Shown: positions 17,214 to 28,789 of the stretch, in pieces
Layout of the letters: every line of letters starts with the position of its first letter
Numbering within the stretch: position 1 is the first letter of the stretch
From: Burkholderiaceae bacterium
Lineage (GTDB): Bacteria > Pseudomonadota > Gammaproteobacteria > Burkholderiales > Burkholderiaceae_C
Reading direction: 5' to 3'
Length of the DNA stretch: 58,883 bases
NCBI GenBank assembly: GCA_004299095.1
Contig: SCQQ01000069.1
Coordinates: 1 to 58,883 of the forward strand
Notes under the pieces: generated by a model
Database searches by the model: none
Told to the model about the DNA's origin: nothing
The model's input: the letters and a program-made list of their open reading frames with translations, nothing else
Made by a program: the position numbers and the translations under genes

Positions 17214-18833
17214 TCAAGGCTGCGTGCGCAAGTCGTCCCGCAAGACGTTCTTGCGGATTTTACCGGTCGATGTTTTCGGCAGTTCGCCGAAGACCACTTT
17301 GTGCGGAATCTTGAATCCCGCCAGGTTTTTGCGACACCAGGCGAGCACGTCAGCTTCGCTCAACGGCGCATTCGGATCGCGCAGGGTTACGAACGCGCAC
17401 GGCGTCTCGCCCCATTTCTCGTCCGGCATGGCGACCACGGCGGCTTCCAAAATCGCCGGGTGGCGATACAGCACCTCTTCCACTTCCTTGCTGGAAATGT
17501 TCTCGCCGCCGGAGATGATGATGTCCTTGCTGCGGTCCTTCACTTCGACGTAGCCGTCCGGATGCATCACGCCCAGGTCGCCCGTGTGGAACCAGCCGCC
17601 GCGGAACGCCGCGTCCGTGGCTTTCGGGTTGTCGAGGTAGCCCTTCATGAGGGTGTTGCCGCGCAGCATGAGCTCGCCCAGGGTCTCGCCATCCGACGGA
17701 ACGGGTTTCAGCGTGTCGGGATCGGCCACCATCACGCCCTCGATCGCGTGCGTGCGCACGCCCTGGTGTGAAATTTGCGTGGCGAGCTGGTCCAGCGGCA
17801 GGCTCTCCCACGCTGGCTGGCGCTCGCACACCGTGGCCGGGCCGTAGCTCTCGGTCAGGCCATAGAGGTGCGTGATGTCGAAGCCGATTTCGCGCCCGCG
17901 CTGGATCACGGCGCTGGGCGGCGCGGCGCCACCCACGGAAAACTGCACCGGATGGTCGAGCTTCAGCCCGGCGTTGTGCATGTCGTTCACCAGGCTGTTC
18001 AGCACCACCGGCGCGCCGCACATCGTCGTGACGCCGTAGCGCCGGATGCGCGCGATCACTTCCCTGGTTTCCACTTTCGCCAGGCACACGTGCGTGCCGC
18101 ACACCGCCGTCACCGCCCACGTGTAGTCCCAGCCGTTGCAGTGGAACATCGGCAGCGTCCAGAGATAAACGCTGTTTGCATTCATTTGCATGGCCATGGC
18201 GTTGGTCATGGCCGCGAGCCAGGCGCCGCGGTGGTGATAGACCACGCCCTTGGGGTTGCCGGTGGTGCCCGAGGTGTAGTTGAGCGAGATCGACTGCCAC
18301 TCGTCTTCGACCGGCGGCCGCTGGTAATTCGGGTCGCCCCGCGCGCACAACGTTTCATAGTCGAATTCGGCCAGGCCCTGCGACGGCCCCGCGCTGCGTG
18401 CGATCGCCACCAGCCGCGGCGGCTGCGCCAGCGTGGCAATAGCCTGCATCACCAACGGCTCGAACTCGGTGTCGTAGAACAGCACGCGCGCATGGCCGTG
18501 CTGCATGATGAAACCGAGCGCTGCCGCATCGAGCCGCGTGTTGAGCGCATTCAGCACCGCGCCCGACATCGGGATGAAGTAATGCGCCTCCAGCATTTCA
18601 TGCGTGTTGCGACACAGAAAAGACACCGTGTCGCCAAAGCCCACACCGAGGCCGGCCAACGTACTCGCGAGCCGCCGGCAGCGCTCGTGAAACTCGGCGT
18701 ACGTGAGCGACCGGTCATCGTCGATCACCGCCACCTTGTCCGGAAAAATCCACGCCGCGCGCTCCAAGAGCGACACCGGCGTGAGGGGGGCGTAATTGGC
18801 TGCGTTCTTGGGCAAGTTGTCTGTTTGCTGCAT
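17214..18833 (-). CDS. Acyl-CoA synthetase (AMP-forming)
   Basis: The 539-residue enzyme belongs to the ANL adenylating family. It has the P-loop-like motif YTSGTTGNPKGVVYHHRGA (about residues 180-198), the ATP motif LYGLTESYGPA, the hinge motif GWFHTGDLGVMHPDGYVEV and the C-terminal catalytic lysine motif PKTSTGKIRKN. The close VYHHRG and FHCNGW features are typical of medium-chain/DmdB-like ligases that activate short or medium carboxylic acids. A GGAGA box precedes the ATG at 18833. It lies just upstream, in transcription order, of the LIV operon, with an 87-base gap. That suggests uptake and activation of a related carboxylate, but this is inference. Confidence 0.9.
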   Translation of the reverse strand: MQQTDNLPKNAANYAPLTPVSLLERAAWIFPDKVAVIDDDRSLTYAEFHERCRRLASTLAGLGVGFGDTVSFLCRNTHEMLEAHYFIPMSGAVLNALNTRLDAAALGFIMQHGHARVLFYDTEFEPLVMQAIATLAQPPRLVAIARSAGPSQGLAEFDYETLCARGDPNYQRPPVEDEWQSISLNYTSGTTGNPKGVVYHHRGAWLAAMTNAMAMQMNANSVYLWTLPMFHCNGWDYTWAVTAVCGTHVCLAKVETREVIARIRRYGVTTMCGAPVVLNSLVNDMHNAGLKLDHPVQFSVGGAAPPSAVIQRGREIGFDITHLYGLTESYGPATVCERQPAWESLPLDQLATQISHQGVRTHAIEGVMVADPDTLKPVPSDGETLGELMLRGNTLMKGYLDNPKATDAAFRGGWFHTGDLGVMHPDGYVEVKDRSKDIIISGGENISSKEVEEVLYRHPAILEAAVVAMPDEKWGETPCAFVTLRDPNAPLSEADVLAWCRKNLAGFKIPHKVVFGELPKTSTGKIRKNVLRDDLRTQP

Positions 18834-19154
18834 TGTTGTCTCCACACGATCGGCACGCGCCCTGCGCTCGGCGGATTTGCGGCGAATGGCCGCGTGGGCC
18901 CTTGCGCAAGCGGACGCCGGCTCTCGCCACGCGTCTTGCAATGCGCGCGACCTGTTGGCCGATTATGCGATTCGCCAAGCACCGCCCGATGAGCCGCAAG
19001 CCACCCGGGACGCGGCTCCGCCGGCAATCCAATGGAACCGCGGCAGCCATCACCAGGAATCCGGTGCAAAGCCCGATCTCTCATGGCCGAGCGCGGACTG
19101 TCGGCCTGTGCGGTTTGCGCGCCCAGGGTTCGGGCGCCAACCGCTGCTTGCATC
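18834..19154. other. Intergenic stretch, no recognisable gene
   Basis: About 320 bases between the acyl-CoA synthetase (leaving on the minus strand) and the MFS remnant (plus strand). The synthetase ribosome binding site lies at the left end. Open frames cross the region on both strands but none shows family similarity, a start signal or consistent codon use. A promoter for the synthetase must lie here, but I could not place its hexamers. Confidence 0.6.
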
Positions 19155-19418
19155 ATGACCAACACCCTCTTCCGCTTCCGCGACATCGCCGTCGCGGCCT
19201 TCGGATCTTCGCTTTTCTTCAGCACCGGCGACGCTGCGGTGCTGCCGATGATTGCGCTCAGCGCGCGCGCCGATGGCGACTTCAGCGCTGCTGCCCGCGC
19301 CATGTCCTCGATTGGCGGCCCGCGGCGCATTGGCACCTTCGTCGGCCCGTTTCCCGGCGCTGGCAGCCCAGCCAACGTGCTGCCGCGGCTCGCCTCGGGC
19401 CGGCCGCGGGCTTCATGA
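19155..19418 (+). pseudogene. MFS transporter N-terminal remnant
   Basis: The ATG at 19155 opens MTNTLFRFRDIAVAAFGSSL and FFSTGDAAVLPMIALSARA. This reads like the cytoplasmic start and first membrane span of a major facilitator drug-efflux protein. After about 45 residues the sequence turns into Gly/Pro/Arg-rich text with no second span, and it stops at residue 87. A functional MFS protein needs about 400 residues and 12 spans. I read this as a heavily deleted and frameshifted remnant; the family call rests on a short segment. Confidence 0.5.
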
Positions 19419-19556
19419 GCCGATCCATCGCGGCCCCGGCCGGGGCGGACAGAAAATTCCGGCGCTGCGGGCGCTTGCCGGCGTGATTAGACTGGGATTT
19501 GCAACGGCCGCGGCGCGCGACGGAGCGCGTCCGGCCGACGCATTTCAAGGAACGGC

Positions 19557-20432
19557 ATGCTTTTGATCACGGGAGCTTCCGGCCACGTCGGTCGGCGCGC
19601 GGCCGAGCTGGTACTGGACAAAACCGGCCACAAGGGCGGCGCGTTGCGGCTCATGACGCGCACGCCCGAGAAGCTGCAGGCGCTCGCGGGCGCCGAAATC
19701 GTAGCGGGCGATTTCTCACGCCCCGAAACGCTTGCACGCGCCTTTCACGGCGTCGACGTAGCGCTCGTCATCTCCAGTTCGGCGCCGCCCGGCCAGCGCG
19801 CGCTGCACCACCGCAATGCGTTCCGGGCTGCTGCAGCCGCAGGCGTACGGCACGTGGTCTACGTGTCGCTGCAGGGCAGCACGCCGCAATCCCGGTTCTC
19901 CTATTCGCGTGACCACGCCACGAGCGAGCGGTTCCTGGCCGAGTCGGGCGTGCCCGAGACCACCATCCTGCGCAACGCGTTCTACCTGGACATGCTGCCC
20001 GGCTTCTTCGACGCGGGTGGCGTGCTGCGCGACCCGTCCGCGAGCGGGCGCGCGGCGCTCGTCGCGCGCGAGGACGCCGCGCAGGCCATGGCCGCGGCGC
20101 TGCTGCAGCCGCCTGGCGGGACGCTGGACGTGACCGGCCCCGAAGCGCTGAGCGTCACCGACGCCGTGGCGCGCCTGGCGCGGCTCACCGGACGCGCACT
20201 GCGCTACGAGCACGCGCCGGCGCAGGCCGACGGCAGCGAATCAGTGGCGGAAAACTGGCGCGCCGAGCTTTACACCGGCTGGTTCGAAGCCGTCGCCGCG
20301 GGCGAGCTGGCGCGCACCACCGACGCGGTGCAACGCCTCACCGGACGCACGCCGCTCGCGCTGGAGCACTATTTCACGGCATTTCCCGCGGCGCTCGGAC
20401 CGCTGCGGTCCGGCACCGCCATCGGCGCATGA
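19557..20432 (+). CDS. NmrA-like NAD(P)-binding oxidoreductase (QorB-like)
   Basis: The 291-residue protein begins with an extended-SDR Rossmann motif, LLITGASGHVGRRAAELVL. It continues with a cofactor-selecting region LMTRTPEKLQAL and GDFSRPETLARAFHGVDVAL, typical of the NmrA/SDR_a family that includes E. coli QorB (NADPH:quinone reductase 2). The classical YxxxK pair is replaced by the family pattern around FSYSRDHATSERFL. The product probably reduces quinones or senses NADP(H) redox state. An AAGGA box precedes the ATG. Two aldo/keto reductase genes follow in the same direction (gaps of 70 and 95 bases), forming a likely carbonyl-reductase cluster. Confidence 0.83.
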   Translation: MLLITGASGHVGRRAAELVLDKTGHKGGALRLMTRTPEKLQALAGAEIVAGDFSRPETLARAFHGVDVALVISSSAPPGQRALHHRNAFRAAAAAGVRHVVYVSLQGSTPQSRFSYSRDHATSERFLAESGVPETTILRNAFYLDMLPGFFDAGGVLRDPSASGRAALVAREDAAQAMAAALLQPPGGTLDVTGPEALSVTDAVARLARLTGRALRYEHAPAQADGSESVAENWRAELYTGWFEAVAAGELARTTDAVQRLTGRTPLALEHYFTAFPAALGPLRSGTAIGA

Positions 20433-20502
20433 ACGACCGAACGGACGACACGCCGCTGCCGCGGCCGACTCCCCTGGTCCCTGAATCGGAAAGGAACACA
20501 CG

Positions 20503-21447
20503 ATGAAACGCAGAAAACTGGGCAACACAAGCCTGGAAATCGCACCCGTGGTATTCGGCGGCAACGTGCTCGGCTGGACTATCGACGAGCGGCGCGGCTT
20601 CGAGGTGCTGGATGCTTTCTTCGATCACGGCTTCAACGCCATCGATACCGCCGACGTGTACTCGGCCTGGGCACCCGGCAACCACGGCGGCGAGTCCGAG
20701 ACGTTGATTGGCCGCTGGCTGAAAGCACGGCCGGGGCGGCGCAACCACGTGGCAATCTTCACCAAAGTGGGCAGCGGCACCGACGGGCCGGGAAAGCGCA
20801 AGGGGCTCGCGCGCCGCTGGGTAGAGCAGGCGGCCGAAGCTTCGCTCGAGCGCCTGGGCGTAGACGCGATCGACTTGTATTTCTCGCACTGGCCCGACGC
20901 CGGCACGCCGCACGAGGAAACGCTGCGCGCCTACGAGGCGCTGCTGCAGGCGGGCAAGGTCAAGGCCATCGGCGCGTCCAATTACGACGCCGCGCAGCTC
21001 GCCGCGGCGCTGCAGGCCGCACGCGAGCATCACCTGCCTGCCTACCAGGTGCTGGAGCCCGAATACAACCTCTACGCCCGCGATACCTACGAGGGCGCGC
21101 TGTGCGACCTGTGCGTGGCCGAAGGCGTCGGCGTGGTCACGTACTACAGCCTGGCTTCGGGCTTCCTCAGCGGAAAATACCGTAGCGAAGCCGACTTCGA
21201 CCAGTCGGCGCGCGGCGCCGGCATGGGCAAGTACCTGAACGCGCGCGGACGGAGGATCCTCGCGGCGCTGGACGCGGTGGCCGAGCGCCACGGCGCCCAG
21301 CCGGCCGAAGTGGCGCTCGCCTGGCTCATGACCCGGCCCGGCGTGACCGCACCGATCGCCAGCGCGACCAGCGTGGCGCAAGTCGAAAGCTTTGCGCGTG
21401 CGGCCGAGCTTAAGCTCGACGCCGAGGACCTGGCCAAACTGGCGTAG
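20503..21447 (+). CDS. Aldo/keto reductase (first copy)
   Basis: The 314-residue protein is a complete TIM-barrel AKR. The catalytic tetrad is visible as Asp in IDTADVYSAW, Tyr in the same motif, Lys in IFTKVG and His in YFSHWPDAGTP. The C-terminal NADPH site is present in the APIASATSVAQVESFARA region. The YSLASGFLSGKYR segment places it in the AKR11/AKR12-like group of oxidoreductases often annotated from plant and bacterial stress responses. A GGAAAGGAA ribosome binding site region lies just upstream. It is followed 95 bases later by a second, more distant AKR. Confidence 0.9.
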   Translation: MKRRKLGNTSLEIAPVVFGGNVLGWTIDERRGFEVLDAFFDHGFNAIDTADVYSAWAPGNHGGESETLIGRWLKARPGRRNHVAIFTKVGSGTDGPGKRKGLARRWVEQAAEASLERLGVDAIDLYFSHWPDAGTPHEETLRAYEALLQAGKVKAIGASNYDAAQLAAALQAAREHHLPAYQVLEPEYNLYARDTYEGALCDLCVAEGVGVVTYYSLASGFLSGKYRSEADFDQSARGAGMGKYLNARGRRILAALDAVAERHGAQPAEVALAWLMTRPGVTAPIASATSVAQVESFARAAELKLDAEDLAKLA

Positions 21448-21542
21448 CGGCTCGGCCCTTCCGAGATTCGAGCCACCGGAACGCAAAATCGGACCGTATC
21501 GCCAGCCTCGCCGCTACCCCAACCGAGCGAAAGGAACCGCAC

Positions 21543-22532
21543 GTGCAATACGCCAAACTGGGATCCACCGGCCTGTCGGTGTCGCGCCTCTGCCTGGGAA
21601 CGATGACCTTCGGACTGCAGGTCGACGAGGGCACGTCCCGGGCCATCCTGGACGCAGGCGCGGCCCAGGGCATCACCTTCATCGACACCGCCGATTCGTA
21701 CCCCCTGGGCGGCGATTGGCACACGGCCGGGTGCACCGAAGAAATCGTCGGGCGCTGGCTGAAAGGTCGGCGCGGCGATTTCATCCTGGCGACCAAAGCC
21801 GTCAACCGCACCGGCCTGCACGAGTGGGACGTGGGCGCGTCGCGCAAGCACCTGCTGGACGCCATCGACGCCTCGCTGCGCCGCCTGGGCACCGACTACG
21901 TGGACCTGTATCAGCTCCACAAGGACGACCCCGGCACGCCGCTGGATGAAACGCTGGAAGCGCTGGACCGCATCGTGCAAAGCGGCAAGGCGCGCTACAT
22001 CGGCGTCTCCAACTTTCTCGCCTACCGCCTCGCGCGGGCGCTGGGTCGCTGCGACACGCGCGGCCTTACGCGCATCGTCTGCGTGCAGCCGCGCTACAAC
22101 CTGCTGTTCCGGCAAACCGAGCGCGAACTGCTGCCGCTGGCCACCGAAGAAAAGCTCGGCGTGATCACCTACAACCCGCTCGCGGGCGGCCTGCTCACCG
22201 GCAAGCATCAGCAGGACGTTCTGGCACTGGGTGGGCGCTTCACCCTGGGAACGGCCGCCGCCATGTACCAGAAGCGCTACTGGCACAAGCACGAATTCGC
22301 CACCGTGGAGCGGCTCCGCAGCGCGGTCGATGGCAGCGGCCTGCCGCTCACGACCACGGCCGTGGCCTGGGTGCTGGCCAACCCCGCGGTCACGTCAGCG
22401 ATCATTGGCGCGAGCCGGCCGGAGCAACTCAAGGACGTGATCGCCGCAGCCGACGTGACGTTGACCGGTGCGCTGAAGGCGCAGCTCGATCAGATCACGC
22501 ACGAGTACCGGATGGGGGATGCGCTGCGCTGA
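21543..22532 (+). CDS. Aldo/keto reductase (second copy)
   Basis: The 329-residue AKR begins MQYAKLGSTGLSVSRLCLG. The tetrad is seen in FIDTADSYPLGG (Asp, Tyr), LATKAVN (Lys) and YQLHKDDPGTP (His), and the cofactor segment in TSAIIGASRPEQLKDVIAA. The start codon is GTG (21543), with AAAGGA nine bases upstream. It is only distantly similar to the preceding AKR, so the pair is not a recent duplication. Substrates are unknown; the cluster with the NmrA-like reductase suggests carbonyl detoxification. Confidence 0.9.
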   Translation: MQYAKLGSTGLSVSRLCLGTMTFGLQVDEGTSRAILDAGAAQGITFIDTADSYPLGGDWHTAGCTEEIVGRWLKGRRGDFILATKAVNRTGLHEWDVGASRKHLLDAIDASLRRLGTDYVDLYQLHKDDPGTPLDETLEALDRIVQSGKARYIGVSNFLAYRLARALGRCDTRGLTRIVCVQPRYNLLFRQTERELLPLATEEKLGVITYNPLAGGLLTGKHQQDVLALGGRFTLGTAAAMYQKRYWHKHEFATVERLRSAVDGSGLPLTTTAVAWVLANPAVTSAIIGASRPEQLKDVIAAADVTLTGALKAQLDQITHEYRMGDALR

Positions 22533-22647
22533 GGTGCTGCCAATGCTCGCGGCCACGATCAGAAAGATCGCGCAGAAAACGCCCACCATGCCCAAAAAAA
22601 TGGGGCGTGATAGGGAGTGTCAAATCAGCGGGAACCCGCATGAACAC

Positions 22648-22737
22648 TGGCGGAGAGGGTGGGATTCGAACCCACGTTACGCCTAAACGTAAACCGGATT
22701 TCGAGTCCGGCGCATTCGACCACTCTGCCACCTCTCC
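22648..22737 (-). tRNA. tRNA-Ser (anticodon CGA)
   Basis: Read on the minus strand the gene starts GGAGAGGTGGCAGAG, pairs with a CCTCTCC acceptor arm and ends in an encoded GCCA. The anticodon loop is CTCGAAA with CGA at 22703-22701. A long variable arm (TTTACGTTTAGGCGTAAC, a 5-bp stem) gives the class II structure expected of tRNA-Ser, and the T arm contains GGGTTCGAATCCC. Length is 90 with CCA. It lies 43 bases after serS on the same strand. Confidence 0.97.
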
Positions 22738-22780
22738 GCGGTCGGCCGCGTTGCGCGGCAGGGCTGCGAAGTTTACCAGT

Positions 22781-25117
<2,337 letters not shown>

Positions 25118-25121
<4 letters not shown>

Positions 25122-25576
25122 AAAACGCTCACCAGTTCGACTTCGAACGTCACCGGCTGGCCCGCCAGCGGATGGTTGAAATCCAGTTGCACGGCGCCGT
25201 CGGCGCGCACGGCCCGCACGACGGCTGCCACTTGCTGGTCGCCCGCCGGCGTGGGCATTTGCACCACGTCGCCCACGGCGTACTCGTCGCCACCGCCGTC
25301 CAGCTCATTCATCTCCCGGCGCGGCAGCCAGTGGATCAAATCCGGGTTGCGCTCGCCAAACGCAACGCCTGCCGGAATTTCGAGCGTGGTGTGCGTACCC
25401 TCTTCCATGCCGATCAGGCGTTCTTCCAGCGCCGGCGACAACTGGCCGCTGCCCAGCGACAAGGTGGCGGGCCGTCGCCCGAAGGTGTTGACCACGTCGC
25501 CCTGCGGCCCCGCCAAGCGGTAGCGCAAGGTGAGGAACGAATCGCGAGCCACGCGGGATGCGGTTTGGACGTCCAT
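25118..25576 (-). CDS. FKBP-type peptidyl-prolyl isomerase, FkpB/SlpA-like
   Basis: The 152-residue protein has an FKBP core with an inserted flap, as in SlyD/FkpB. Key segments are LRYRLAGPQGDVVNTFG, LGSGQLSPALEERLIGMEEG, TLEIPAGVAFGERNPDLIHW and DFNHPLAGQPVTFEVEL. The DFNHPLAG motif is diagnostic of the SlyD/FkpB group. It probably acts as a cytoplasmic prolyl isomerase and chaperone. It is co-transcribed with ispH, with overlapping stop and start codons. Confidence 0.9.
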
Positions 25577-25807
25577 AGGTGCCCGTGATTTTAGGGAACG
25601 GAAACATCCTTACGCACTGCGGGTGCACCCGGACGCAGCGCCGCAAAGCGCCTGCCTGCCGGGCGAAAGACGGCGCCGACACATCTCTTGAGCAATCCCC
25701 ACCGGCGCACGAGCGCCCGGCGCGGCGCGAGATAATACGGCCTGCTCTCCCTTCTGCTTGCGGGCCGGACGGCCAGTTCACACGGCCACCGCGCGCAACC
25801 GCCTCCC

Positions 25808-26848
25808 ATGACCCAGAACTTGATCTACACAGGCTCCGTCAAGGACGTTTATACGGATGCCGATCGCCTGATTTTTTCTTACTCCGATCGCTATTCGGTG
25901 TTCGACTGGGGGCAAATGCCGGACGACATCCCGGGCAAAGGCCAGGCGCTCGCGAGCCTGGCGGCGTCGTTCTTCGAATTCCTGCAAGCCCAGGGCATTC
26001 CGTCGCATTACCTCGGCCAGACCGCGCCGAATGCCATCGCCGTGCAGCCGGTGGACGTGCTGCGGCCGGCGTGGACCGATGGCCTCTACGACTATTCGGC
26101 CTACCGCGCCCATCCCACGGGCGCGCTGGTGCCGCTGGAAGTGATCTTCCGGCACGCGCTGGCGCTGGGCAATTCGCTCGAAGGGCGGCTGAAAAAAGAC
26201 CCGGCCTACATGCGCGACCTCGGCTTGACGCAAGTACCGACCAGCGCCGCCGAATTCGATCCGCCGCTGGTGGAGTTCTCGACCAAGCTGGAAAGCACCG
26301 ACCGCTACGTCACGGCGCATGAAATCGAGCAGCTCGATTTGCTGTCCGCCAGTGAACTGAGCGCGCTGCGCGAGAAAACGCGGCACATCGCCACGCTGCT
26401 GCGCGGGCTGTTCGAGAAGCTCGGCGTCAAGCTTTGGGACGGCAAGTTCGAATTTGCTTGCCACGCGGGACGGTATCCGCAGCGCGAGTTCCTGCTGGTG
26501 GACAGTGTGGGCCCCGACGAACTGCGCCTGACCTACGACGGCCTGTCGCTTTCCAAGGAATTCCTGCGGCAGATCTACACCAACACCGCGTGGGCGCAGG
26601 GCATGCGCCAATCCAAGGCGCTGGCGAAAGAACGCCACACGCGCGAGTGGAAAGCGATCTGCATTGGCGAACTGGGTTTGCGCCCGCGCCATCTGACCGC
26701 CGAAGAACGGGACGTGGCGTCGCTGCTGTACCAGGCGCTCGCCAACGAGGTGGCCGGTTTCGTCGGCCGTGCGTTGCCCTTCGACGCGGCGATCCGCTTG
26801 CCAGTCTGGCGCGAGCACGCGCGGCGACTGGTGGCCCAAGCGGCGTAA
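25808..26848 (+). CDS. purC: SAICAR synthase (PurC), divergent long form
   Basis: The 346-residue protein is recognisable as phosphoribosylaminoimidazole-succinocarboxamide synthase from YTGSVKDVY (residues ~7-15) for the nucleotide loop, YSDRYSVFDWGQMPDDIPGK for the usual SDRxSAFD site, and VEFSTKLESTDRYVTAHE and LWDGKFEFA further on. It joins CAIR and aspartate using ATP. The length is about 50 residues above the ~295 common in betaproteobacteria, and the FDWGQMPDDIPGKG segment is unlike theirs. It is the first gene of the purC-D-N-L-Q-M operon. A GATAAT hexamer (25731-25736) may be the -10, but no -35 was found. Confidence 0.9.
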   Translation: MTQNLIYTGSVKDVYTDADRLIFSYSDRYSVFDWGQMPDDIPGKGQALASLAASFFEFLQAQGIPSHYLGQTAPNAIAVQPVDVLRPAWTDGLYDYSAYRAHPTGALVPLEVIFRHALALGNSLEGRLKKDPAYMRDLGLTQVPTSAAEFDPPLVEFSTKLESTDRYVTAHEIEQLDLLSASELSALREKTRHIATLLRGLFEKLGVKLWDGKFEFACHAGRYPQREFLLVDSVGPDELRLTYDGLSLSKEFLRQIYTNTAWAQGMRQSKALAKERHTREWKAICIGELGLRPRHLTAEERDVASLLYQALANEVAGFVGRALPFDAAIRLPVWREHARRLVAQAA

Positions 26849-26862
26849 GGCGCGATCCCGGC

Positions 26863-28104
26863 ATGAACAAGCTGAACGTTCTGGTCTTGGGCAAAGGCGG
26901 GCGCGAGCACGCCCTGGCGCAGCACCTGGCGCGCTCGTCCCTGCTGAATCAACTGTGGGTCTGTCCCGGCAATGCCGGCATGGCGCTCTGCGGCCTGTCG
27001 TGCGTGGCGGGTGACAGCGCCGCCGCGGTGCTGGCGTTCTGCGCCACACATCGTGTGGACATCGTGGTGCCGGGGCCGGAAGCCTACATGGTGGGCAACC
27101 TCAAGGACACGCTGCAGCGCGCCGGCGTGTATTGCTTTGCGCCCACCGCGCATCTGGCACAACTGGAATCGTCCAAGCTGTTTGCCAAGGACATCCTGCG
27201 GCGCGCGGGGTTGCCGACGGCGGCGGCGCAGGTGATCGGCAATGCGCAGCTAGGCGCGCAGGCGCTTGCCGCGCATGACTTTGAAGCGCATGGCCTGGTG
27301 CTCAAAGCCGACGGCTTGGCGCAGGGCAAGGGCGTGGTGGTCACGCACCGTCGCGCGGATGCCGAAGCGGCATTCGCGCAATTGCACCGCGATTTCGGCT
27401 TCCCCATCCTGTTCGAAGAACAACTGTCGGGGCCGGAACTCTCGGCGTTTGCGCTTTGCCACGGCGGCACGTTCCGCTTTCTCGGCACCGCGTGCGACTA
27501 CAAGCGCATCGGCCCCGATCCGTACAGCGCCAACACTGGCGGCATGGGCGCCTATAGCCCGTGCGATTTCATCAGTGCGGCGGACGAAGCGCGGATCAAG
27601 CAGATTTTCGAGAAAACGTTGCGCGCCATCACCGACCAGGGCCTGAGTTACGAAGGTTTCCTGTTCGCCGGCCTGATGAAGACCGCAACCGACATTCACG
27701 TGCTGGAATTCAACGTGCGCCTGGGCGACCCGGAAACGCAAGCGCTGCTGCCGCGCCTGTCGGAAGACCTGCTCGCCGCCATCGTGCGGGCGCGCGACGA
27801 CAGGTTGCAGGCGAACGATGCGCACCAGCGCGCGGAGTGCGCCGTGCACGTGGTGGCCGCGAGCCGCGGCTATCCGCAAAAGGACATGCTGCTGGGCCAG
27901 GCCATCGCCCTGCCCGCTGATCTTTCGGCGATCACGTTTGCCGGCGTGAGCGCCCAAGGCGGTACGCTGGTCAACAGCGGCGGCCGCGTTCTGGGCGTGA
28001 CCGCCCTGGCGCTGACGCGCGCGAAAGCGCGGAACCAAGCCTACGCCACGCTGGACGGCGTTTCCTTTGAAGGCATGGTCTACCGACGAGACATTGCCGC
28101 ATGA
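26863..28104 (+). CDS. purD: Phosphoribosylamine-glycine ligase
   Basis: The 413-residue ATP-grasp enzyme makes GAR from phosphoribosylamine, glycine and ATP. It shows the N-terminal VLVLGKGGREHALAQHLA, the PGPEAYMVGNLKD site (family norm VGPEAPLV), the ATP-grasp loop KADGLAQGKGVVV, NTGGMGAYSPCD (about residues 223-234) and FNVRLGDPETQALLPRL. Several of these motifs vary from the standard betaproteobacterial form, as in PurC upstream. The gap to purC is 14 bases; purN starts 58 bases downstream. The ATG at 26863 is where family similarity begins. Confidence 0.95.
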   Translation: MNKLNVLVLGKGGREHALAQHLARSSLLNQLWVCPGNAGMALCGLSCVAGDSAAAVLAFCATHRVDIVVPGPEAYMVGNLKDTLQRAGVYCFAPTAHLAQLESSKLFAKDILRRAGLPTAAAQVIGNAQLGAQALAAHDFEAHGLVLKADGLAQGKGVVVTHRRADAEAAFAQLHRDFGFPILFEEQLSGPELSAFALCHGGTFRFLGTACDYKRIGPDPYSANTGGMGAYSPCDFISAADEARIKQIFEKTLRAITDQGLSYEGFLFAGLMKTATDIHVLEFNVRLGDPETQALLPRLSEDLLAAIVRARDDRLQANDAHQRAECAVHVVAASRGYPQKDMLLGQAIALPADLSAITFAGVSAQGGTLVNSGGRVLGVTALALTRAKARNQAYATLDGVSFEGMVYRRDIAA

Positions 28105-28162
28105 ACACCCCGAGCGGCTCCCAAATGCAAATCCCGCGGCGCGCAGCGCGGAGGGACGTCCG

Positions 28163-28789
28163 ATGACCGAGCCCATCCGTATCGCCGTGTTTGCTTCCGG
28201 CACCGGCAGCAACGCGATCGCCTTGCTGGAAGCAAGCCAGCGGCTTGTGCCCGCAGTCGAGATTCCGCTGCTCATTTGCGACCAGCCGCAAGCGCCCATC
28301 TTGCAGAAGCTCGCGCCGTTCCCGACCGCGCCCGTGCTGGTCGAGCGCACCGCCGGACGCAGCGCGCAGGAAGCGGCGATCCTGCAGCACCTCACGTGCC
28401 AGCGCGTCGACTGGATTTTTCTGGCGGGCTACATGCGCCTGCTGTCGCCCGATTTCGTGCAGCAATGGCAGCGCCTGCACGGTGGCGCGGCGCAGATCGT
28501 GAACGTGCACCCGTCGCTCCTGCCCGCCTATCGCGGGCTGCACGCGGTGGAGCAGGCCGTGGCCGCGGGCGAGCGCGAGATCGGCGTGACGATCCACACC
28601 GTCGATGCCGGCATGGACACCGGCCGGATCATTGCCCAGGACGTGATCGAGCGCGCGCCGGGCGAGACGGCCGAGCAATTGATGCCGCGTGTGCACAGGC
28701 TGGAACACCAGCTTTATCCGCGCTTCCTGCGCCAGGTGGCGCTGGGTGAAGTTCCGACCCAACGCCTGCACGAGGTCGATCGATGCTGA
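28163..28789 (+). CDS. purN: Phosphoribosylglycinamide formyltransferase
   Basis: The 208-residue enzyme transfers a formyl group from 10-formyl-THF to GAR. The phosphate-binding loop is FASGTGSNAIAL (residues ~10-21), the catalytic Asn and His are in IVNVHPSLLPAYRG (Asn114, His116), and the catalytic Asp is in GVTIHTVDAGMDTGRIIAQ. A GGAGGG box lies seven bases before the ATG. The stop overlaps the purL start by seven bases, so the two are coupled. Confidence 0.95.
   Translation: MTEPIRIAVFASGTGSNAIALLEASQRLVPAVEIPLLICDQPQAPILQKLAPFPTAPVLVERTAGRSAQEAAILQHLTCQRVDWIFLAGYMRLLSPDFVQQWQRLHGGAAQIVNVHPSLLPAYRGLHAVEQAVAAGEREIGVTIHTVDAGMDTGRIIAQDVIERAPGETAEQLMPRVHRLEHQLYPRFLRQVALGEVPTQRLHEVDRC

Noticed and set aside
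22395..22595. A short minus-strand frame starting MGMVGVFCAIFLIVAASIGS
   Set aside because: The first 20 residues look like a membrane span, but the rest is antisense to the second aldo/keto reductase. At most it is a remnant.
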